DNA from: Chloroflexota bacterium
GTDB lineage: Bacteria > Chloroflexota > Dehalococcoidia > Lucifugimonadales > Lucifugimonadaceae
Length of the DNA: 64,000 bases
Direction: 5' to 3'
Assembly (NCBI GenBank): GCA_013204555.1
Contig: JABMNO010000024.1
Span: forward strand, 67,953 to 131,952
Shown here: piece after piece, positions 51,325 through 59,085 of the stretch
Numbering within the stretch: the stretch's first letter is position 1
Layout: each line of letters opens with the position of its first letter
Notes under the pieces: model-generated
The model's database searches: none
What the model saw: only the letters and a program-made list of their open reading frames with translations
What the model was told of the DNA's origin: nothing
Position numbers and translations under genes: made by a program

Positions 51325-54300
51325 ATGAAACATTGGGCCGCCATATCCGTTGTGTTGCTGGTCATGATTTCAGTGGGCGTATTAGCTTCGGCTCAATCGA
51401 CCCAGGCCAGTTCACACAACAAACCGAACCCACCCATCAACGTGGTTGCATCCCCCGGCTATCAGCACGTTCGCGTGAGTTGGGAAGACAGCAGTACAAG
51501 CTCCATATCCCAGTGGTACGTTGTTACCGCTTCGCCTGGAGGTCAATCCACTACTACCCAGTGGAGTCGATCTGCGTTCATTCCGGGCCTGACCAACGGT
51601 GTTGACTACACCTTTACCGTCGTGGCCCGCAACGGTGATGGCGATAGCGCTCCCAGCGCTCCGAGTGCAGCGGTAGCTCCATCCGAAAAGGCAATGCGAC
51701 CGGTTGCTCTCCGGCCAGATGGAACCCTTCTGCGAACGTTTGGGGCAAAGCCCCATCTGAATTTTGACGGGTCGGTTGCCGTTTTTGAGACCACCCATAC
51801 GCTGCCGGGCACCATAGAGACCGATACGGCCTTGATTGTTTACACCGTTGATATCGCATCTGGAGCGATAACGCTCGTGTCGAACATGGTCAATAAGGGG
51901 CAAGGCTGGATATACGCCCGGAACTCGACCATCAGTGCAGATGGTAGGTATGTAGCATTCGACTCCAAAATTAGGGATGAGGCAGGAGAGGACACCAATT
52001 CAGCCGAAGATATTTTTCTCTACGATCGGGATTCAGATGCACTCGAGTTAGTCTCCCGATCATCGGATGGAGAATTAGGGGACTCAGGGTCTTATTCCCC
52101 ATTTCTCACGGCTGATAGTCGCTACGTCTTTTTCAATTCGGCTTCTTCGAATCTGACGCCCGGAGATACCAACGAAAAATTAGATGGATTTGTGCGTGAC
52201 GTACAGAGCGGCTTAACTACCCAACTGGCGCTTTCCCCTTCAGGAGAACAGTGGTTCGAAAATAGTTCCATCCTGGACATCAGCAACGATGGCCGGTTCG
52301 TGCTCTACAGATCCATCACAACAGTTCTACCAGGCGAGGATTCATCATTGGCCGGCGGGATATTCGTGCTTGATCGACAGAACTTGAGCTTGAGGCGTGT
52401 GGGCTTGGATGAATCGGGAGCGAAACTGGGCACTATTCATTCTGGAACCATCAGCGGAGATGGATATGTGGTCACCTACCTCTCTCCAGCGCCCACTGGA
52501 ATCACCTATGGCGATGTGTACAGGCACGACCTGAAAACGAATGTTGTTACGCGTCTCGACCTTTCTTCCAACCGAGTCATCGACAATCATCCCATCCCGT
52601 ATCCGAAGCAAAACGATAACGGACGATATGTGGTTTTCATGTCGGATTACGCACTCCTGCTGCCAGATCATGTGCCAGACACGACATCCGTTTACGTGCA
52701 CGATTGGGTGACAGGCCAGACGGCGCGAGTTGCCATCGTAGGAACGAATGTGCAGGGTGCTTACTCGAATCAACCGGACATCAGCGGAGATGGTAGATGG
52801 ATAATTTTCAAAGGTCCGAGCACTCTCTTTCCGGGTGGCGACGTTTATGCTGATGACGTCTACATCGTCACCAATCCGCTCAAAGCAGAGGGCTCACCCG
52901 TCCCACCTGATCCGCCCACAAACGTTGTAGCTGACGAATTTGATGGGCTGGTTGACTTGGACTGGGCTCCCCCCGCCGACGATGGCGGTTTACCGATCGA
53001 CTTCTACACGATCACGTCGCTGCCAGACGGGTTCATTGCGACCACAACTGCCACCAGTATTTCTACCTCTGTTCTTGGGGTTGGCAACAATTACACGTTC
53101 AAAGTGAAGGCCACCAACGCTGAAGGTACCGGCATGTGGTCAGCGGACTCGAACGCGATCGCGGTGCTCACGAAACCGGACGCGCCAACGAACGTGACCG
53201 CCTCGGCAGGAATTGAGCAGGCGTCGGTTAGCTGGACGGCACCGCCGGATGATGATGGTGCGCCGCTGCTGAGCTACACGGTGATCTCGTCCCCTGATGG
53301 TCTCACGTCGACCCCGACCGCTACTTCCACCGTCATCACCGGCCTCACCAACGGGACTACCTATACGTTCACAGTGATAGCAACAAACGCAGTTGGGGAC
53401 AGTACGTCATCCCTCCCATCCAACCAGGTGACCCCATCGTTAACCGTGCCGTCCGCGCCGGAACTGGTGAATCTCAGTGCTGGCAACGCCACCGTGACCG
53501 TCACATGGACTCCACCGACCGATTCAGGTACGAGCCCGGTGGCGTCGTACGACGTATCACTTCACCTGGCAGGCGCGACCGGAACGACCGTGGCAATCGC
53601 GACCAAAACAGCCTCAGATTCTAGTCACACGTTTAGCGGCCTTGCCAACGGGGTCAGATACATCGCATCTATCTCCGCGTCCAACTCCACAGGTGCCGGT
53701 CCTGCTGATTGGTCGCCTTCTGGCAGAACCTCCGCAATCCCTACAGCCGCGCTGGTCACATTCACTGACGCAGACTCAACGGTGCTGAACCCCGGCGATA
53801 CGACTGCGACGCTTGAGGTTTCAATAGCGGAATCGCCCCTGAGTGCGGATGGCATCCAAATCGGTCTATTGCACGGCAGCGATATCGTGGTCTCCAACCC
53901 CACATGTACGGGTCTGTTCAACGGTGGGTCGACGATTGGCCCAATCACGACGTCGTCAGGTTCTGTGGTGAGTTGTTTCCTCCTGTCCAGCACGGCCTCC
54001 ACCTCAACCGGCGCTGTGATGACTTTCAACGTCACTCATCTCGGCTCGGGAACTTCAAGCAGAATCCGAATTTCTGATCAAAGTTCGTCAGGCACAACTC
54101 TCTCATCAGGCGGTGTTGAGGAGTTGATCACCGCCGGTGGAACCGCCAATATTGCGTGGGAGAGTGGAGTCATCGTCGGGCCTGACATCATGGGAACAAT
54201 GTCCCTCCAGGCGACCGGGGTCGAGAGAATTCCGGTCATCGTTCGAGTCGAGAGCAACGGATTCTTCGCTGCTGCCTATGTCGCCGACGACGGCACGTAT

Positions 54301-54624
54301 CGCGTGGGTGGTGTTCCCGCAGGAGAGCACACCGTGACGATCACAGCAGCGGGTTTCTTGCCCGCCAGATTCAGCGGCGTCTATGTCGATGACTATGGGA
54401 TTGATCTCCCCCCCGTCCAACTCAGAGCAGGACTCGTCAATGGCGATTCCGTGGTTAGCATCCTGGATATCAGCGCCGTCGCTGCCAGATTCCTGAAAAC
54501 ACACCCCCTTCGCACCGATCCATTAGGTCGCATCGTCGACCTGAATGCTGACGGTATCGTCAACATTCTTGACATATCGATGGTGGCCTCCAACTTTGGC
54601 CGAGGTGGCCTCCAAGTTTGGTAG
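51325..54624 (+). CDS. Secreted multidomain protein: FN3, PD40-like propeller, three FN3, cohesin-like and dockerin
   Basis: 1,099 residues. Signal peptide 1-28 (AAISVVLLVMISVGVLASAQ). FN3 domain at about 35-117. A WD40/PD40-like beta-propeller at about 120-525 built from motifs such as DGRYVAFDSK, DSRYVFFNSAS, DGRFVLYRS, NGRYVVFMSD and DGRWIIFKG. FN3 at about 526-615, 617-705 and 708-805 (VTASAGIEQASVSWTAP, YTFTVIATNAVGDS). A cohesin-like beta region at about 808-945 (VLNPGDTTATLEVSIAES), a carboxypeptidase-regulatory-like domain (GTYRVGGVPAGEHTVTI), then a dockerin at about 1035-1095 with GLVNGDSVVSILDI and DLNADGIVNILDI. The first dockerin repeat has Leu for the first Asp. It probably sits on the cell surface or is released, and may self-assemble through cohesin-dockerin contact. 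The binding target is unknown. Confidence 0.8.
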   Translation: MKHWAAISVVLLVMISVGVLASAQSTQASSHNKPNPPINVVASPGYQHVRVSWEDSSTSSISQWYVVTASPGGQSTTTQWSRSAFIPGLTNGVDYTFTVVARNGDGDSAPSAPSAAVAPSEKAMRPVALRPDGTLLRTFGAKPHLNFDGSVAVFETTHTLPGTIETDTALIVYTVDIASGAITLVSNMVNKGQGWIYARNSTISADGRYVAFDSKIRDEAGEDTNSAEDIFLYDRDSDALELVSRSSDGELGDSGSYSPFLTADSRYVFFNSASSNLTPGDTNEKLDGFVRDVQSGLTTQLALSPSGEQWFENSSILDISNDGRFVLYRSITTVLPGEDSSLAGGIFVLDRQNLSLRRVGLDESGAKLGTIHSGTISGDGYVVTYLSPAPTGITYGDVYRHDLKTNVVTRLDLSSNRVIDNHPIPYPKQNDNGRYVVFMSDYALLLPDHVPDTTSVYVHDWVTGQTARVAIVGTNVQGAYSNQPDISGDGRWIIFKGPSTLFPGGDVYADDVYIVTNPLKAEGSPVPPDPPTNVVADEFDGLVDLDWAPPADDGGLPIDFYTITSLPDGFIATTTATSISTSVLGVGNNYTFKVKATNAEGTGMWSADSNAIAVLTKPDAPTNVTASAGIEQASVSWTAPPDDDGAPLLSYTVISSPDGLTSTPTATSTVITGLTNGTTYTFTVIATNAVGDSTSSLPSNQVTPSLTVPSAPELVNLSAGNATVTVTWTPPTDSGTSPVASYDVSLHLAGATGTTVAIATKTASDSSHTFSGLANGVRYIASISASNSTGAGPADWSPSGRTSAIPTAALVTFTDADSTVLNPGDTTATLEVSIAESPLSADGIQIGLLHGSDIVVSNPTCTGLFNGGSTIGPITTSSGSVVSCFLLSSTASTSTGAVMTFNVTHLGSGTSSRIRISDQSSSGTTLSSGGVEELITAGGTANIAWESGVIVGPDIMGTMSLQATGVERIPVIVRVESNGFFAAAYVADDGTYRVGGVPAGEHTVTITAAGFLPARFSGVYVDDYGIDLPPVQLRAGLVNGDSVVSILDISAVAARFLKTHPLRTDPLGRIVDLNADGIVNILDISMVASNFGRGGLQVW

Positions 54625-54692
54625 GCGGTGTTCGGTCGAAGTAATCGCGTCGGCCTTCCACCTCACTTGATTCTCCGATTGCGTTATGCTCT

Positions 54693-54709
54693 CGCCAGCA
54701 AAGCTGGCG
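54693..54709. terminator. Small hairpin after the FN3/dockerin gene
   Basis: CGCCAGC-AAA-GCTGGCG, a 7-bp stem 69 bp downstream of the stop and 47 bp before the next start. No U tract, so its role as a terminator is uncertain. Confidence 0.35.
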
Positions 54710-54755
54710 GGGCGGGTCGACACACTCTTGATCAGCGCCAACCGGGGACGACGCC

Positions 54756-57700
54756 ATGGATCCTGTACCTACTGACCGACAATCTCAGATCATCGAGCTT
54801 CTGAGTGGCCAGTTGCGCCCGGTGGCAGTCCCCGAAGTGGCGAGGCGCCTGGGTTGCAGTGAGCGCACGGTTCATCGGGAAATCGAAGCGCTACGGCACA
54901 TCGGCGTAGAGATCGTTACCGAGCCTGGACGCCGTGGCGGTCTATCTCTCAAGCGCCCCATCGTGTCATCAGCGAAATCCGTTTCCCCTGATAACCCTCA
55001 CGTCCCCGCCGGACCCGCGCCCGTCGCTTTACTGTCTCCAGGAGATGAATTTGTTGGCCGTGATGCAGAGCGCGGCCAACTTGAGCTAATTCTTGATGAT
55101 GTAATCGCTGGTGAAGGCCGGGTTGTCATGATTCTGGGAGAGCCGGGAATCGGCAAGACTCGCCTCACGCGGGAACTCACATCCCGCGCCGAAGCACGCG
55201 GAGTCACCGCTGTGTGGGGGAGATTCAGGGACATTGAGGGTGCGCCGCCGTACTGGCCGTGGACGCAGGCATTTCGGGCGCTCGTCGATGAAAGAGGAAC
55301 CGAATTCACGACCGCCCTATCTCTGGAGAACGCTCGCGACCTGGCCGCTGCGATGCCCGAGTTTGCATCTCTCTTGAATCACGCTGATTTGACTCCGAGT
55401 GAAACGCGGGAGAGTTCACAGTTCCAGCTTTTTGATGCGTTTACCCGACTCCTGAAGGCGGCAGCATCCGATGCTCCACTGATCGTGGTGCTGGACGATC
55501 TGCACTGGGCCGATGCCGCCACGCTGGGGCTGCTTGAGTTCATGTCGGCCGAGATCGAGTCGAGCCAGATCATGGTTGTTGGGACTGCGAGAACTGTGGA
55601 CCCTACGATCTTCGGAAGGCTTGCTTCTACCCTGGCAGAGTTAGCCCGTAGCCGGGGTTTCAGCCGGGTGGAACTCGATGGATTATCCAGAGACGAAGTT
55701 TCCCGGTTGACCAACCTGGATTCCAAGGGAATGTCCACCGGCAGTATGCCAGATGACTTTTTTTCAGTGACCGAAGGGAACCCGTTTTTCGCCATAGAGA
55801 TGAGCCGCCTTTACGCTGCAAACAGTCAGACCAACAGGACTGGACCGTCGGCCCTCCCCGCCTCTGTAAAAGATGTGATTGAACGCCGTCTCAGTGGCTT
55901 ATCTGATGATTGCCTCCGCGTTCTCAGAACAGGCTCGGTACTGGGATACCGGTTTGAGTACGAGCAGTTGGTTGCGGCTTGTGATCCTGACCTTGAAAAA
56001 GATCCCCTGGAACTGATGGACGAGGCGCTGGATGCGCGCGTCGTCAGCGAGCCCGATGGTCCGGGGCTCACCTACGAGTTTAGCCATGCCCTCATCCACC
56101 GCTTCCTGTACGACGAGATGCCGACTGGTCGTCGTTTACGGTTGCATGCTCGCGTAGCAGAGGAACTGGAGCGATCACACGGTGATAACGCTGCCGCACA
56201 CTCAGCCGAGCTTGCCATGCATTTCAACGAGGCGAAGAGCCTTCTTGGGGTAGAGAACGCCGTGAAATATTCGACGCTGGCTGCTGAGCAGGCGTTGGCT
56301 GCATACTCACCGATAGAAGCTATCAACCACTTTGAGCGAGCGATTGATCTGAACGTTGGCCTCCCGGACACCGCCGAAACCGGCGACCGTTACTTCGGGT
56401 TGGGCCGGGCCTGGAATGAGATATACAAGTCGTTTGAGGTGGTTGAGGCTCTGACCCGGGCGTTTGATATCTATGAAAAAGAGGGAGAGACGGAAAAGGC
56501 GATCCAGGTGGCCTCATTTGGGATAACCAGGGGCATGGGCGAAGCTCCCGCTCAGGTGGCCGTGTGCGAAAGGGGCCTCGCACTGGTAGAGCCGGGCTCA
56601 CTGGCTGAGGCAAGAATTCTGGGTGAATATGCAGCTGCGCTTAGCTCAGCGGGCGACCTGGCCGGTTGCCTGGAGACGCTCGCCAGGGCAATCGAAATAG
56701 CGCGTCGGGAGGAGGAGGTATTCCTGGAGGCGCACTGTCTCGCGAACCTTGCGTTTACATTGGGTCACCTTGATCGATTTGCCGAGGCGATAACGACGGC
56801 GCTTCAGGTTCTGGACCTGGCATCCCAGATCGATGACCCAAAATCCCTCGTAGGACTCGGCCATCGGATCGCATCAACAACCTTCTGCCATCTGGGCGAA
56901 TTTGAAGAAGCCAGACCTCATTTTGAGGCGGGGATCAAGTACGGTCTCAGCCTGCCTGGGACAGGGAAGGCCGATCATGATTACGCAATGTTCTGTCAGG
57001 CCGCTCTGGCACAGGGACAGTGGGATGAGGCCCGACATATTTCAAGCCGAAGGCTATCTGCGCACTCTAGTGCTCCCGAATTTGGTCTGGACGCGCATCT
57101 GGAGTTCATGACTGGAAGCGAAGAGACGGCTATCGCTACGCTGTCCGATATCGTGCGGGATACGGCGAATACCGACCCGGAGTCCACCGCCCACCACACA
57201 CTGATGCTTGCGGCAGTGGGCCTGATGTCTGACAACTCTGACGCGATAGAACTAGCAGCCGAGGTTGCGGACGCGGATTTCGGCAGCCCGTATGGCACCG
57301 ATTGGCTTGCGAAACCGTCTGAGATTGTCCGCTATCTGTGTGATACTGCACTCCGAGATTCGAATGCCGCGGCACTCGCTCATGATGGGCTCCAGAAGTA
57401 CCGGCAAACCTGGGCGAACGCCGGAGTATTGATTGGGGCAGATCGAGCGCTCGCGTTGTCGGCAGCGGTCGCTGACAGCCCAACTGCTGCCGCAGTTCAC
57501 TTTTCGGAGGGAATCGCGTTCTGCAAAAAATCCGGCCTGCGACCGGAATTGGCGTGGACCTATCACGATTTCGTATCATTTCAACTGAAACAAGGCGGTC
57601 GTATTGACCGTTCCGAAGCCCTCAAAATGGTTGATGAGGGCCTCAAACTCACCAACACGTTGGGGATGGTCTCATTACAAAGACGGCTTGAAGAACTGCG

Positions 57701-57947
57701 TGACGCAGTCGTTGCACTTGGTGGAAAGCCCCAGTATCCCGATGGGCTCACACCTCGGGAGGTAGAGGTCCTTCGCCTGATAGCGACCGGCAGAAGTAAT
57801 CGTCAGATCGCCGAAGACCTCATCATCACCGAGTCCACGGCAGCTAAACACGTCGCAAACATTCTTAGCAAGACTGAATCCGCCAATCGAGTTGAGGCAG
57901 CAAATTACGCCGGTGCGCAAGATCTACTCGATACTTCTAGTGCGTGA
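54756..57947 (+). CDS. Giant regulator with N-terminal HTH, AAA_16 ATPase, TPR and C-terminal LuxR HTH
   Basis: 1,063 residues. Residues about 7-62 form a DeoR/HTH_11-type winged helix (RQSQIIELLSGQLRPVAVPEVARRLGCSERTVHREIEALRHIGVEI). The ATPase follows at about 95-400, with FVGRDAERGQLEL, Walker A GEPGIGKTR, the family motif GAPPYWPW and Walker B VVLDDLHWAD. TPR-like helices span about 480-950. The LuxR-type HTH at about 1000-1063 is LTPREVEVLRLIATGRSNRQIAEDLIITESTAAKHVANILSK. Two DNA-binding domains at opposite ends of one STAND protein are unusual. It belongs to the same paralogous set as 59,086 and 1,194-5,113. Likely a signal-responsive transcription factor; the ligand and targets are unknown. 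Confidence 0.88.
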   Translation: MDPVPTDRQSQIIELLSGQLRPVAVPEVARRLGCSERTVHREIEALRHIGVEIVTEPGRRGGLSLKRPIVSSAKSVSPDNPHVPAGPAPVALLSPGDEFVGRDAERGQLELILDDVIAGEGRVVMILGEPGIGKTRLTRELTSRAEARGVTAVWGRFRDIEGAPPYWPWTQAFRALVDERGTEFTTALSLENARDLAAAMPEFASLLNHADLTPSETRESSQFQLFDAFTRLLKAAASDAPLIVVLDDLHWADAATLGLLEFMSAEIESSQIMVVGTARTVDPTIFGRLASTLAELARSRGFSRVELDGLSRDEVSRLTNLDSKGMSTGSMPDDFFSVTEGNPFFAIEMSRLYAANSQTNRTGPSALPASVKDVIERRLSGLSDDCLRVLRTGSVLGYRFEYEQLVAACDPDLEKDPLELMDEALDARVVSEPDGPGLTYEFSHALIHRFLYDEMPTGRRLRLHARVAEELERSHGDNAAAHSAELAMHFNEAKSLLGVENAVKYSTLAAEQALAAYSPIEAINHFERAIDLNVGLPDTAETGDRYFGLGRAWNEIYKSFEVVEALTRAFDIYEKEGETEKAIQVASFGITRGMGEAPAQVAVCERGLALVEPGSLAEARILGEYAAALSSAGDLAGCLETLARAIEIARREEEVFLEAHCLANLAFTLGHLDRFAEAITTALQVLDLASQIDDPKSLVGLGHRIASTTFCHLGEFEEARPHFEAGIKYGLSLPGTGKADHDYAMFCQAALAQGQWDEARHISSRRLSAHSSAPEFGLDAHLEFMTGSEETAIATLSDIVRDTANTDPESTAHHTLMLAAVGLMSDNSDAIELAAEVADADFGSPYGTDWLAKPSEIVRYLCDTALRDSNAAALAHDGLQKYRQTWANAGVLIGADRALALSAAVADSPTAAAVHFSEGIAFCKKSGLRPELAWTYHDFVSFQLKQGGRIDRSEALKMVDEGLKLTNTLGMVSLQRRLEELRDAVVALGGKPQYPDGLTPREVEVLRLIATGRSNRQIAEDLIITESTAAKHVANILSKTESANRVEAANYAGAQDLLDTSSA

Positions 57948-58260
57948 AACAGGTCCCGGATGCGGACGGAATACCTCCACTGTTGCGATGTCGGCCATCA
58001 CCCTGCAGCCCCCACTCATCATTCCTGAACGGTCATATCAGGGTGCCGGTGCAACCAACCAGGGAATCCCACGAGAGCCCTCTGACAAGGTTCTGGCAGG
58101 GTTTAGCCTCGAAACATACCCATATCTGATGGCGAAACAGAGCACGAAAAGCCTGATCATCGATACCAGCACAGTAGTCTCGTGATAGCGCCGAGAGGCC
58201 TATGGCTGCTTTGCCCTACGGGCCCCACCCGTGAGACCCGTTACGAATAAGAGGCACCAA
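57948..58260. other. Gene-free region upstream of a lipoprotein gene
   Basis: 313 bp. A short ORF crosses it but overlaps the preceding gene and has no ribosome site or family. A small hairpin ACGGG / CCCGT lies at 58218-58232. Nothing else is supported. Confidence 0.4.
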
Positions 58261-58779
58261 ATGGTAAGAACAGTTACTTCGAGTCGAGTGCGCGCCCCAA
58301 TCATCGCCGCAGCTATCGCCGCCCTGGTCATCGTGCTTTCTGCAGGCTGCGGCAGCGACAACGCAGCGGCTCCAGATGATGCATCTTCGGGCAGTCTTTT
58401 CAAGAGTTCTCTCACTGTTCAGCCAGGTGAACCGGATAACGAAATCCCTGTCATCGTTCGGGCGGGCGACACATTCACAAAAGACTCATTTCTGAATGCT
58501 GGCTGGAAGACATCTAAACAGCTGGGTGCTGATGAGGTTGATGGGGCGACATCTGCCTGGTATGGCTTCCACAATCAGCGCGACATCTGGCTCTGGATAT
58601 ACGAGACCAATGAGGGGGCGACCAACGTGGGTGCTCCCATAGCAAGGGCAGCGATCAAAAAGATCAAATCCAATCCCGTCTATGCTCGCGGCTACAAGGA
58701 CTACATGATCGTTGGCAACGTGGTGGTTCTGTGCGAGCTTGAGATTGCCATATGTGAAGGCATGGTCAGTGAGCTGTAG
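58261..58779 (+). CDS. Lipoprotein of unknown function
   Basis: 172 residues from ATG 58261, with AGAGG 6 nt upstream. A signal peptide with lipobox LSAGC near residue 30 predicts a lipid-anchored surface protein, matured by LspA. The mature part has an Ala/Ser/Asp linker followed by a small alpha-beta domain (NEIPVIVRAGDTFTKDSFLNAGWKTSKQLG, WYGFHNQRDIWLWIYETNEGATN). Two Cys near the C-terminus (VLCELEIAICEG) may pair. No family was recognised. It lies between two giant regulator genes, all rightward. Confidence 0.7.
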   Translation: MVRTVTSSRVRAPIIAAAIAALVIVLSAGCGSDNAAAPDDASSGSLFKSSLTVQPGEPDNEIPVIVRAGDTFTKDSFLNAGWKTSKQLGADEVDGATSAWYGFHNQRDIWLWIYETNEGATNVGAPIARAAIKKIKSNPVYARGYKDYMIVGNVVVLCELEIAICEGMVSEL

Positions 58780-59085
58780 CTGAACCAGGGCGCTCTATTT
58801 TCTCGCCTGATTCGGCATTGGGATGCAAATGGCAGAAGCCGTGGCCAACACTGTCCGTATTCTTTCGATATATTGCGGCGGCGTGAACGAAAGTTCCTAC
58901 CAGCGTCACCGTGCCAACGGCCCGCCACGCGCTCACGACGCGGGCGGGCCGTTGGCCCAAAGCTCATCGTAGTCGCCCCTCTGAGCCGATAATCACGAAC
59001 CACAATCACGATATTTAGATCGCGGCCTCAGCAAATATCGCTTATCATCACGGCGTGATCCCAATTGGTCTGGAAGACGCCGCAG
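58780..59085. other. Intergenic region with a strong hairpin
   Basis: GCCAACGGCCCGCC (58913-58926) pairs perfectly with GGCGGGCCGTTGGC (58943-58956), and the loop can add four more pairs (CGCG/CGCG). No U tract follows. It may be a terminator for the lipoprotein gene or a REP-like element. No gene is supported in the 306 bp. Confidence 0.55.

Noticed and set aside
57892..58185. 97-codon ORF after the double-HTH regulator
   Set aside because: It begins inside the LuxR HTH in another frame, has no ribosome site and low-complexity composition.
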